DNA from: Ruminococcus flavefaciens ND2009
GTDB lineage: Bacteria > Bacillota > Clostridia > Oscillospirales > Ruminococcaceae
Length of the DNA: 34,839 nt
Direction: 5' to 3'
NCBI RefSeq assembly: GCF_000621785.1
Contig: NZ_JHXI01000020.1
Location: 1-34,839 of the forward strand
Shown here: one piece after another, positions 8,439-15,958 of the stretch
Layout: every line of letters begins with the position of its first letter
Numbering within the stretch: the first letter of the stretch is position 1
Translations under genes and position numbers: made by a program
The notes under the pieces: generated by a model
What the model saw: only the letters and a program-made list of their open reading frames with translations
What the model was told of the DNA's origin: nothing
Databases searched by the model: none

Positions 8439-9581
8439 ATGAAGCTTTTTCAGAAGAAGAACGCTCCGAAAAGCGCCCCCGAATTGATAGGCGCACAGCG
8501 CGGCTGCACGGAGGGATTTCCGCTGCCTGCCGCAGTACAGCCCTATGAGAAGGAGCTCTATGACAGGCTCCGCTGCGCAGTTCCCATAATCGACGCAGCT
8601 ATCATGAAGATGATAAGGCTCACAGGCGGTTTCCGCGTTATATGCAGCGATGAGAGCTTTCAGCAGCAGCTTGACAGCTTCCTCGGCAGCGTCCCCGTAG
8701 GTCTTACGGGACGGTCGGTGGGCTGCTTCGCCGACAACTTCCTTGACAGCCTGCTCACCTACGGCAGGGCTGTGGGGGAGATAGTCACCGACAATGAGCA
8801 GCGCCGTATCGCAGGGCTCTGGAACGGGGATATATCGAAGATACGCATATCTTCGGGCTCAGACCCCTTCAGCAGGAGCTATGAACTAAGGGCGTCCGAC
8901 GGCACAAGCCGCAGGATAGCTCGCCCCGAGCGCATAGTCTACGCGGAGCTGACAGGCGGCAATTCGCTGCTCAGAGGGCTTCCGTCACTCAGCGGCATCC
9001 TCATGAGGATATACGAGTGTATAGGTCAGAACTACGACCGTGCAGGCAATATCCGCTATGCAGTGACCTACAAGCCCTCGGGAGAGGCGTCGGACATGAT
9101 GTTCACCCGCGAAAGGGCTCAGCAGATAGCCCGTGAGTGGGCAGACGGAATGAACTCGGCAAAATACGGTCAGGTAAAGGACTTTGTTGCGGTGGGCGAC
9201 GTTGATATAAAGGTCATCGGAGCCGAAAACCAGCTCTTTGATACCAATGTGCCCGTAAGGCAGATACTTGAGCAGCTCATCGCAAAGCTGTCCATACCGC
9301 CCTTCCTGCTGGGACTTTCCTGGAGCTCTACGGAGCGTATGTCATCACAGCAGGCGGATATACTCACCTCTGAGCTGGAGTATTACCGCCGACTCCTCAC
9401 TCCCGTCATCTGCGACGTGGGAAACGCCTATCTTGCTTCTGTCGGAGCAGAGGCGACCTGCACAGTGGAGTGGGACAACATCAACTTACAGGACGAAACA
9501 GCCCTTGCAGAGGCAAGGCTGAAAAACGCACAGGCGAAGGAAATTGAGCTTCGCCTTGAAAAGAATCAAAACGGAGGATGA
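8439..9581 (+). CDS. Phage portal protein
   Basis: The protein is 380 residues from ATG 8439, chosen because AAGGAGG stands at 8428-8434; an in-frame TTG at 8391 would overlap TerL. Its position after TerL, its length and its motifs fit a portal: an N-terminal segment with DAAIMKMIRLTGG, a central IARPERIVYAEL and LLRGLPSLSG, and near the C-terminus LSIPPFLLGLSWSSTERMSS followed by a long helix ELEYYRRLL and a charged tail. Twelve copies form the DNA entry ring at one capsid vertex. The reading frame is intact. Confidence 0.85.
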   Translation: MKLFQKKNAPKSAPELIGAQRGCTEGFPLPAAVQPYEKELYDRLRCAVPIIDAAIMKMIRLTGGFRVICSDESFQQQLDSFLGSVPVGLTGRSVGCFADNFLDSLLTYGRAVGEIVTDNEQRRIAGLWNGDISKIRISSGSDPFSRSYELRASDGTSRRIARPERIVYAELTGGNSLLRGLPSLSGILMRIYECIGQNYDRAGNIRYAVTYKPSGEASDMMFTRERAQQIAREWADGMNSAKYGQVKDFVAVGDVDIKVIGAENQLFDTNVPVRQILEQLIAKLSIPPFLLGLSWSSTERMSSQQADILTSELEYYRRLLTPVICDVGNAYLASVGAEATCTVEWDNINLQDETALAEARLKNAQAKEIELRLEKNQNGG

Positions 9582-9584
9582 ATT

Positions 9585-10550
9585 ATGTATAACGATATCA
9601 AGCTTGAAAAGGGTCTTTACAATCTCAGCGGCAAGTCTTTCACAGCCGCTCTCGAGGAGCTTGACCCCTCCTCGGCATACGCGGGAACTCCCCTTGAGAA
9701 GCTGGACGCCTTTGAGAGACAGCTCAAGCGCTTCAACATCAGGATAAGCGGTCAGGACTGCGACTGCGTGGAGAAGTTCTTCTCTACCACAGAGACAGCG
9801 GTCCTCTTCCCCGAGTTCGTGACACGCTGCATCAGAAAAGGCTTTGACGAGACGGTGCTGAAGTCCGTATGCGCCGCAAAGACCGTCTGCGCAAGCAGCC
9901 AGTATCTGGGCTGTGTCCTTGACGATAAGGCAGCCTATTCCACCACCGCAGAGGCAACGGCTCTCCCCGAGGCAACGGTCAGAGAGGGCGCAGAGGCTAC
10001 TGTCCTTGAGAAGTTCGGCAGACTTATCAGCGCTTCATATGAGGCTATACGCCAGCAGAGACTTGACGTTTTCGGCGTTATGCTCAGAAGCGTGGGTGTG
10101 AGACTTGCCGCATCAGTTGTGAAGAAGGCTGTGGAGGTGCTCGTGGAGGACGTTGAGCCTATCACCACAGAGGCGCTCACCTATGATGACCTTGCTGCAC
10201 TTTACGGCGAGTTCGACTGCTTCGATATGACTACGGTGATCGCTTCTCCCGAGCTGGCTTCCAAGATAGCTGCTATGGAGCAGCTCAAGGACTGCGCCGC
10301 AACTCCCGACGGAAGGCTCATTCTTCCCTTCGGTGCGGAGCTCATCAAGACCTCCGCTGCGGGAGCTGATACTGTCATCGGTATCGACCGCGACTTTGCG
10401 CTGGAGTTCATCACCAGCACCGACCTTGTCATGGAGACAGACAAGCTCATCGACCGTCAGCTTGACCAGATGACAGTGTCCGTGACCTGCGGTTTCAGAA
10501 AGATAACTCCCGAGGCAGTAAAGGTGCTCACTGTGGAGGCAGGAGAGTAA
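9585..10550 (+). CDS. Phage major capsid protein (HK97-fold type)
   Basis: The 321-residue protein starts at ATG 9585, four bases after the portal stop, with GGAGGA upstream. The N-terminus (SGKSFTAALEELDPSSAY, then LDAFERQLKRFNIRI) and VEKFFSTTETAVLFPEFV resemble major capsid proteins of Firmicute phages in which a short N-terminal arm precedes an HK97-like core. The C-terminal half has DTVIGIDRDFALEFI and MTVSVTCGFRKI. It would self-assemble into the shell. No separate scaffold gene is visible, so the N-terminal arm may act as a delta domain. Fold assignment is by resemblance, not by a structure. Confidence 0.78.
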   Translation: MYNDIKLEKGLYNLSGKSFTAALEELDPSSAYAGTPLEKLDAFERQLKRFNIRISGQDCDCVEKFFSTTETAVLFPEFVTRCIRKGFDETVLKSVCAAKTVCASSQYLGCVLDDKAAYSTTAEATALPEATVREGAEATVLEKFGRLISASYEAIRQQRLDVFGVMLRSVGVRLAASVVKKAVEVLVEDVEPITTEALTYDDLAALYGEFDCFDMTTVIASPELASKIAAMEQLKDCAATPDGRLILPFGAELIKTSAAGADTVIGIDRDFALEFITSTDLVMETDKLIDRQLDQMTVSVTCGFRKITPEAVKVLTVEAGE

Positions 10551-10553
10551 GAG

Positions 10554-10602
10554 ATCAGTTGTTAGTGCACAGTGCGGGGCGATGTGGGCATCGCCCCCTA
10601 CA
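10554..10602. repeat. Heptamer/hairpin repeat between capsid and protease genes
   Basis: Heptamers CAGTTGT, TAGTGCA, CAGTGCG (10556-10576) run into a hairpin GGGGCGATG (10576-10584) / CATCGCCCC (10589-10597). Read on the minus strand this begins TGTAGGGG, like the copies at 198 and 5846. The string ATCAGTTGTTAGTGC is shared with 5782-5796. It fills the only sizeable gap in the phage-type cassette and leaves the next ribosome binding site intact. Confidence 0.85.
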
Positions 10603-10630
10603 TTGAATGTCTATTCCGAAAGGAGATATT

Positions 10631-11461
10631 ATGGACAATATAATTCTCGATAAAATAAACAGATTTACGCGGAGAAAGCTCAGCGAGGACGAGGTCTACG
10701 TCTTCTCGGTCATTCTCTGCGACAACGACATTGACCGCGACTGCGAGAGATTTTCCGACGGGGCGCTTGAGTCCCTGAAGGAGAGATTTGTGGGCAAGAC
10801 GGGCATTTTCGACCACGATCCCACCACTGCCAACCAGAACGCCCGTATTTTCGATACGGAGCTGGTCACCGATGACTCCCGCACTACTGCGGTCGGTGAG
10901 CCCTACAAGTACCTGAAGGCTATGGCTTATATGGTTCGCACCGGGGAGAATAAAAACCTCATCGCGGAGATAGACGGGGGCATAAAAAAGGAGGTCAGCA
11001 TCTCCTGTTCGGCAGCAAAGCGTATCTGCTCGGTATGCGGTAATGACAAGGCTGTGACCTCATGCAATCACGTCAAGGGCAGAAAGTACGGCGGTAAGCT
11101 GTGCCACACCGTCCTGGACGGCATCACCGACGCCTATGAGTGGAGCTTTGTGGCGGTGCCTGCTCAGGTAAATGCAGGCGTCACCAAGAAGTACACCGAA
11201 GCCGACACCGTAAAGGCTCAGGGAGAGGACATCTCTGCGGCAGATGATGAGCTCCGCCGCGATATTCGCAGGCTGGCTTACTTTGCGGGAGGAAGGTCCG
11301 CAGCGGATATCGCTTCCCTCTCCGCGGCAAGCCTTACCACAAAGCAGCTCATCGCCCTTCGCAGGTCCTTCGAGGAGCAGTGCGGCAGGGGCAGGGCAGA
11401 GGTGCAGCTCTCGTCCGATACCGGGGAAAATGACCCCACAGAGGGCTTTTCCATGAGATAG
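10631..11461 (+). CDS. Probable phage prohead/capsid maturation protease
   Basis: The protein is 276 residues from ATG 10631, which has AAAGGAG six bases upstream. FSVILCDNDIDRDCERF, FVGKTGIFDHDP and YEWSFVAVPAQVNAGV follow the pattern of XkdF/S78-type prohead proteases (an early His in FDHDP, a Ser in VSISCSAAK, and WSFVAVPAN-like VPA). This would cleave capsid protein during maturation. It also carries a CX2CX8CXH cluster (residues ~137-152: CSVCGND...CNH) suggestive of a small zinc knuckle. It follows rather than precedes the capsid gene, which is unusual. The protease call is moderately secure. Confidence 0.65.
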   Translation: MDNIILDKINRFTRRKLSEDEVYVFSVILCDNDIDRDCERFSDGALESLKERFVGKTGIFDHDPTTANQNARIFDTELVTDDSRTTAVGEPYKYLKAMAYMVRTGENKNLIAEIDGGIKKEVSISCSAAKRICSVCGNDKAVTSCNHVKGRKYGGKLCHTVLDGITDAYEWSFVAVPAQVNAGVTKKYTEADTVKAQGEDISAADDELRRDIRRLAYFAGGRSAADIASLSAASLTTKQLIALRRSFEEQCGRGRAEVQLSSDTGENDPTEGFSMR

Positions 11462-11471
11462 GAGGGAAACT

Positions 11472-11840
11472 ATGGATATAGATGAGGCTAAGAAGGTCTT
11501 TGAGCTGTTTACGGGAGAGGAAAACGGGGAGGAGTACTTCATGATACTCAGTCTCGCCGTTTATGAGACGGAGACCATGCTCCGCCCCGAGGCTGACCCC
11601 ACGGACGTAAGGCTCAATTACCTTGCCGCTGCCATCGCCTATTACAGGGTGCAGCAGATACTCGCCGCAAGAGAGCGGGCTGCGGTCACTTATGCAGGCA
11701 AGGTGCTGAAGGAGTCGCAGAATTCCGCCTATGAGTATTCAAAGCTGCTGCTCAGGGACTATATGCAGATATGCAGCGACCTTATAAAGCCGCAGAACTT
11801 CATTTTCAGCAGCTTTTCAAACGGAGAGGAGGTACAGTAA
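11472..11840 (+). CDS. Small phage-type protein, probable head-tail connector
   Basis: The 122-residue protein starts at ATG 11472 behind AGGAGGGAAACT. It is predicted to be mostly helical: DEAKKVFELFTG, then YFMILSLAVYETETML, LNYLAAAIAYYRVQQILAA, and a C-terminal helical stretch. That is the layout of gp6/YqbG-like adaptor proteins, which sit between the portal and tail. No diagnostic motif is seen, so the call depends on position and size. The stop overlaps the next start (TAATG). Confidence 0.5.
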   Translation: MDIDEAKKVFELFTGEENGEEYFMILSLAVYETETMLRPEADPTDVRLNYLAAAIAYYRVQQILAARERAAVTYAGKVLKESQNSAYEYSKLLLRDYMQICSDLIKPQNFIFSSFSNGEEVQ

Positions 11841-12250
11841 TGCTGAGGGATATTATTCAGGATATTATTTCAAGGCTCAGGGCGCAGGACGTCACCGACG
11901 TTTACAGCGCCTTTGACGCAAAGGCTGTGGAGCGCAAGGGCAGGAGCTTTTTCACTGTTGTGGGAATAAGCGCCTTTGAGTCCTCGGCGCCCATTTATTC
12001 GCCCTATACGGTCTATGTGCCCTTCAAGGCGGAGGTGGAGATAAACGTGACGGCTCCCGAGAATTATTCTATGGTGCAGCTCTACGGCTATTACGATGAA
12101 AATATCTCAAAGGCGGTGGAGGATATGTCGGGACTTACCTGCAGGCTCACAAAGATGAGCGTTAAGTTCGACAGCAATATCCGGCGCCTTGTGCTGACCG
12201 TAAAGCTGGCGGCAAGCGGTATCACGAAGATAGAAAGGAGCAGCCCATGA
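11840..12250 (+). CDS. Small phage-type protein, probable tail-completion component
   Basis: The 136-residue protein begins at ATG 11840, overlapping the upstream stop and preceded by GGAGAGGAGG. After a short N-terminal helix it is rich in beta strands (FFTVVGISAFES, YTVYVPFKAEVEINVTAP, VQLYGYYDENI, RLVLTVKLAASGI). Position after a connector suggests a tail terminator or completion protein. I do not recognise the family. It overlaps the next gene by ATGA. Confidence 0.45.
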   Translation: MLRDIIQDIISRLRAQDVTDVYSAFDAKAVERKGRSFFTVVGISAFESSAPIYSPYTVYVPFKAEVEINVTAPENYSMVQLYGYYDENISKAVEDMSGLTCRLTKMSVKFDSNIRRLVLTVKLAASGITKIERSSP

Positions 12251-12642
12251 GCGGGGCAACGGCTTTTTCCTGCCGCAGAGCCGTTCCCGTAAGCATCGGC
12301 GGTATCACCGTATACTGCGAGAGCTTCAGAGCGACGGCGGCAAGGGTGCTCAGTGAGGAGTCCACCGCCGACGGAGGCACTGCCGTTACCAATTCCGCCT
12401 ACAGGAGCACAAGGCTGGTCTTCTCGGGAAGGGTCTGCACTCAGGGTCAGCCCGAGGACTTTATTCTGGGCTTCAACGGGCTTGTCCACTCCGCCGCAGA
12501 CTTCACCGTGGAGTACATGGGGCTCATATACGGGGGCTGCCGTATGCTCAGCTATTCCTTCGAGGACAAGGGCGGCGAATGGGCGGAGGTGTCGGTGACG
12601 GTGGTCACGGAACAGACCGTAGAGAGGAGAGCTGACCCATGA
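12247..12642 (+). CDS. Small beta-rich phage-type protein
   Basis: The 131-residue protein overlaps both neighbours by ATGA. It is a compact beta-rich sequence (VSIGGITVYCESFRATAA, STRLVFSGRVCTQG, FTVEYMGLIYGGCRMLSYSF, EVSVTVVTEQTV). The GR-x(n)-SYSF-x(n)-VSVTV pattern recalls small tail-tube or baseplate barrels that fit against a hub, but this is only a resemblance. There is no sign of decay. Confidence 0.45.
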   Translation: MSGATAFSCRRAVPVSIGGITVYCESFRATAARVLSEESTADGGTAVTNSAYRSTRLVFSGRVCTQGQPEDFILGFNGLVHSAADFTVEYMGLIYGGCRMLSYSFEDKGGEWAEVSVTVVTEQTVERRADP

Positions 12643-13574
12643 CAGTTTCTGTTGTTATAAAGACTGCCGACGGCACCTCTCTTGCGGAGGGGAAGGTACT
12701 CAGCTTCCTTTTTCAGAAGGATATGTACACCCCCTATACCACGCTGAGTGCAAAGGTGAGGGCTGTGAGGAACTCCTATGAGGAGGCGGCGGAGGTGCTG
12801 CTGCTCATTGACGGCAGCACTATTCACCACGGTCTCGTGGACAATATCCGCTGGGAGAGGGCAGACGGGGAGCTGTTCATGAATGTGAGCTCAAGGGGAT
12901 TTACCTCCCTGCTCACCCAGAACCAGATAGAGCCGGGACTGAAAATGAATATGTCCTTCAACCGGCTCATGGACAGCTTCTATACTCTGCCCTATGTCAC
13001 CCATGAGTACAACGCCGACGACAGCAGCTATATCTACGTAAGACCCAATACCTCCATGTGGGACGCGGCGGCAAATCTCGCCTACAAGCTCCAGGGCACT
13101 TATCCCTATATAAGGGGCACCAACACGGTGATGATAAGCCCTGCGGCGGCTCCCGTCAGCTTTGACCTAAGTGGAGAGAAGCTGCTCTACATTGGTACGG
13201 AGCTCACCGACAGCCGTCTCGCCAGCGGTTACCACATGGCGAATATGGGCGGCACCTACGGGGATTTTGAACTGACGGACAGCGACGTTACTGCGCTGAA
13301 AATAGTCCGCCACAAGTACTTCGACCTGGATATGCGCTTTCTCTACGATCCTCCTGAGGCTCTTGCCTTCCGCGACAAGTATGACTTCCGCGGACAGAAA
13401 AGGCTTTTCTGCGCTTATTCGGGCTACAAAGGCGAGGACGTCTCCGACCTTGTCAGCTTTGGCTCTGTGACCTCTGAGCGTATCGGCTCTGTCACCGTAA
13501 GGGGCAGCAGCAGAGGAGTTGTCACCGAGACAGGCGTTTACAGGGACAAGTTACCCAAGGAGCTTCCCGAATAA
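12639..13574 (+). CDS. Baseplate-hub-like protein (XkdQ / gpD-like)
   Basis: The 311-residue protein is the last of the cassette and overlaps the gene before by ATGA. It begins with a beta-domain (VSVVIKTADGTSLAEGKVLSF), followed by YTTLSAKVRA, LLIDGSTIHHGLVDNI, FMNVSSRGFTSLLTQNQIEPG and MWDAAANLAYKL. This ordering matches hub proteins of contractile tails (late control gpD/XkdQ): a tube-like barrel followed by a module with MWDAAANLA. Tape-measure, sheath and spike genes that would normally accompany it are absent. A terminator follows within 10 bases. Confidence 0.6.
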   Translation: MTVSVVIKTADGTSLAEGKVLSFLFQKDMYTPYTTLSAKVRAVRNSYEEAAEVLLLIDGSTIHHGLVDNIRWERADGELFMNVSSRGFTSLLTQNQIEPGLKMNMSFNRLMDSFYTLPYVTHEYNADDSSYIYVRPNTSMWDAAANLAYKLQGTYPYIRGTNTVMISPAAAPVSFDLSGEKLLYIGTELTDSRLASGYHMANMGGTYGDFELTDSDVTALKIVRHKYFDLDMRFLYDPPEALAFRDKYDFRGQKRLFCAYSGYKGEDVSDLVSFGSVTSERIGSVTVRGSSRGVVTETGVYRDKLPKELPE

Positions 13575-13583
13575 AATAATTCA

Positions 13584-13613
13584 GCCCCTGAGCGCTTCTG
13601 AAGGCTCAGGGGC
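13584..13613. terminator. Bidirectional terminator between phage-type cassette and deaminase operon
   Basis: Perfect 10-nt arms GCCCCTGAGC (13584-13593) / GCTCAGGGGC (13604-13613) with ATTTTGTTTT after and AAAATAATTCA before. It serves the plus-strand cassette and the convergent minus-strand operon. Confidence 0.88.
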
Positions 13614-13621
13614 ATTTTGTT

Positions 13622-14236
13622 TTATCCGTTCATGATATGATCGTATACTTCGCTTACGTCTGTTCTGCTGTCGGCAGCCTTGTCAAGCCATCTTTCTGCA
13701 AATAGTCTCACGGCTGTTTCTGCGGCAGAGGGACAGTGCTCCCTGAATTTATCAAAGACACAGCTGCCTGCGCCCTGCTCAATATTTCTCAGCTCGTAAT
13801 ATGCCTGCATGGTGAGCTGGAATTTTTCGGGCTCTCCGCCTTCATGTAAGCAGCTGACATTCTTTGATGAATAGTAGGGCTCGGTCCTTGTCAGATGTGT
13901 CATTCCGCAGTAGCTGTCCGCAGCAGCATAGTGGACCCTTTTGATGTTTGACATTATTATAGTTCCCATACACATGGGACAGGGCTCCATGGTCGAATAC
14001 AGCACAAGTTTTTTCGGGTCATATTCCGAAGTGTCCAGACGCCTTAAAATACCTGCTTCTGCGTGAGCGAGCCTTTTGTTCAAGATATGGGGCTCATTGT
14101 TCCTGTTGTGTTCACACATTATTATCCTGCCATCTGAGCCGCAGAGCACCGCGCCGATAGGGGGACTTCCCTGTACAAAGGCTTCCCAGGCTTCTCTGAA
14201 GGCAGCCTGCCATATTCCGGACAGCTCGTTCCACAT
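13622..14236 (-). CDS. Nucleoside/cytidine-deaminase family protein
   Basis: This 204-residue protein has the zinc deaminase signature: AHAE with His58 (zinc ligand) and Glu60 (proton shuttle), then PCPMC with Cys86 and Cys89. The layout resembles guanine deaminase/TadA-type enzymes, which hydrolytically deaminate a base or nucleoside in the cytoplasm. A C-terminal extension of about 50 residues beyond the core is not recognised. GGAGGAGG precedes the ATG at 14236. It is the last gene of the minus-strand operon. Substrate cannot be read from sequence; TadA is unlikely because of the extension and company. Confidence 0.85.
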   Translation of the reverse strand: MWNELSGIWQAAFREAWEAFVQGSPPIGAVLCGSDGRIIMCEHNRNNEPHILNKRLAHAEAGILRRLDTSEYDPKKLVLYSTMEPCPMCMGTIIMSNIKRVHYAAADSYCGMTHLTRTEPYYSSKNVSCLHEGGEPEKFQLTMQAYYELRNIEQGAGSCVFDKFREHCPSAAETAVRLFAERWLDKAADSRTDVSEVYDHIMNG

Positions 14237-14262
14237 AAGTCCTCCTCCTCAGGGAATAATTC

Positions 14263-15135
14263 TCATTCTGAGATAAGCGTTCTGAAAAATGCGCACATAT
14301 CGTCGTTTGCCTGTGCAGCTTCGGGGAGCCGCACGTTGCAGTGGAAAACGTGACCCAGGGGTTCTTCCTCGGTGCCGTAGACCTTTGACTCGTACTTCAC
14401 GCCCACCTTGTCAAGGCGCTGCTCCAGCAGGGGAGCTTCACCGCGGAGAAAGTCTCCCACAGCGGTCATTATGAAGCAGGGCGGAAAATCACGTCCTGCC
14501 AGCTCTATAAGGTTCAGCTTATCCAGTGCACCGGGGTAGTCCTCGTCTCTGAGAAAGTCGCGGAGAGTGGCGACTGTACGGGAGTCTTTGACCTTGTAAA
14601 GTCCGCAGCTGAGACCCAGGCCGCGGAGCTTCAGCCCCGCCGGGGGAGCAAAGCTGTAATTCTTTGCATAGCCGGGGTCTGTGACTATAAGGGCGTATAT
14701 GGCTATGCCGAGAGCTCCTGCGGAGTCCCCGACGCCGAAGATATTATCTGTGTCGAAGCCGTAATTATCGGCATTTTCAAGGAGCCAGCGAAATACCTCA
14801 TTGGTATCCTCATAGGGGGCAGGGTATCTGTCCTCGGGAGCAAGCCTGTAGGAGTAGTTCACCACCGCGAAGCCCCGCTTTGCAAGCTCCATGCAGTAGA
14901 ACTGGTACACGTTCTTGTCGCCGTACACCCAGCCGCCGCCGTGGAAGCTGACGATGACGGGGAGCTTCCCCTTCAGGGCTCTGGGTCTGTATACGTCAAG
15001 AAGGTGCCATTTGCTGTCGGTGCCGTACTGTATATCGTCAAAGCGTTCCACCCCGGGAGGTGTGGTGAGACCTGCGTCACGCTCGGCGTCGCTGGCGGCG
15101 CACATCTTGCGGAATATGATGCTTTTTTCGGACAT
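14263..15135 (-). CDS. Alpha/beta-hydrolase esterase (acetyl-esterase / HSL-like)
   Basis: This 290-residue protein carries the oxyanion-hole motif HGGGW (65-69) and the nucleophile elbow GDSAG (Ser138), typical of HSL-like esterases. Downstream TAVGDFL (Asp) and GHVFHC (His) complete the triad. It lacks a signal peptide, so it acts inside the cell, probably on short acyl esters; removing acetyl groups from imported xylo- or xyloglucan oligosaccharides is a reasonable guess in this genome. AAGGAGG stands before ATG 15135, which lies 13 bases after the response-regulator stop. Confidence 0.87.
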   Translation of the reverse strand: MSEKSIIFRKMCAASDAERDAGLTTPPGVERFDDIQYGTDSKWHLLDVYRPRALKGKLPVIVSFHGGGWVYGDKNVYQFYCMELAKRGFAVVNYSYRLAPEDRYPAPYEDTNEVFRWLLENADNYGFDTDNIFGVGDSAGALGIAIYALIVTDPGYAKNYSFAPPAGLKLRGLGLSCGLYKVKDSRTVATLRDFLRDEDYPGALDKLNLIELAGRDFPPCFIMTAVGDFLRGEAPLLEQRLDKVGVKYESKVYGTEEEPLGHVFHCNVRLPEAAQANDDMCAFFRTLISE

Positions 15136-15148
15136 AGTCCCAGCCTCC

Positions 15149-15958
15149 TTAAAGGGATTTTATCCTTTCGGCAGAGTCGCTTATCTCTGCCCATGAATAG
15201 TCTATCATGTATTCTCCGTGGTAGGAGTTGAGGGCGTTGGTGTCACCTGCGAAAAGGTCATAGAGGTCGCAGTCCACAGCCTCCTTGTTCACCTGTATCT
15301 GGCGGTTCTGCTTGATGATGACATTGCTGAAGCCTGCGGCTTCTAGGTCCTTTATCAGGTCGGAGACATACTGCGAGACCTTCTTTGAAGTGGGGCGGTC
15401 GAAGTCCTCAACTTCAAGGACATCGGCTGCTATCTCCTTGCTGGTGACGGGATAGCCGCACTGGTCTATGAGGTAGGCGAATATTTCCTTGGAAATAGTA
15501 CGCGAAAATTTTAGGGGAGTATTGCCGCTGCCGAACACGCGGAAGTTGCCGAAGGTGCGCACCCTGAGCTTGCCGTTGTTCTTGCTCTCTGCCTCGGGGA
15601 CATAGCGGAAGTTCTCGAACTCATTGCGTATATCCTCCTCGGTATAGGGCTTCATTATGTAGCCGCTGGGACGCATCTGAATGGCTGCAAAGGCGTATTC
15701 GGAATAGCTGGTCACGAATACTATATTGCAGTGCGGGGAGTGCTTCTTCAGCTCGATAGCTACCTGGATCCCCGACATCTTGCCTATGCGTATGTCCAGG
15801 AAGGCGGCGTCAAAGGTGTCCTTTGCCTCGTATTCAAGGAACTGGGAGGCACGGCGGAAGGGGATGATCTCCGCTTCGGGTCTGACCTTGTGAAGGGTCT
15901 CTACCAGCATCTGGAGGGCGTATCTTTCATCATCAATTGCCAGTATTTTCATTGCCAT
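15149..15958 (-). CDS. Response regulator with REC and SARP-like winged-helix output
   Basis: The 269-residue protein has an N-terminal receiver domain: acidic pocket Asp9/Asp10, phospho-acceptor Asp55 in FLDIRIG, VTSYSEY, and MKPY with the conserved Lys. From about residue 133 (LRVRTFGNFRVFG...PLKFSRTISKEIFAYLI) it has a winged helix and following helical part resembling the SARP/BTAD type. This differs from the LytTR output usually paired with this class of kinase. Its start overlaps the 3' end of the kinase gene by 26 bases (or 20 if the internal ATG at 15952 is used). It should be phosphorylated by that kinase. Confidence 0.88.
   Translation of the reverse strand: MAMKILAIDDERYALQMLVETLHKVRPEAEIIPFRRASQFLEYEAKDTFDAAFLDIRIGKMSGIQVAIELKKHSPHCNIVFVTSYSEYAFAAIQMRPSGYIMKPYTEEDIRNEFENFRYVPEAESKNNGKLRVRTFGNFRVFGSGNTPLKFSRTISKEIFAYLIDQCGYPVTSKEIAADVLEVEDFDRPTSKKVSQYVSDLIKDLEAAGFSNVIIKQNRQIQVNKEAVDCDLYDLFAGDTNALNSYHGEYMIDYSWAEISDSAERIKSL

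Noticed and set aside
6688..13574. Complete prophage
   Set aside because: No integrase, repressor, replication, lysis, tape-measure or sheath gene is present, no att duplication was seen, and host genes with their own terminators flank both sides.
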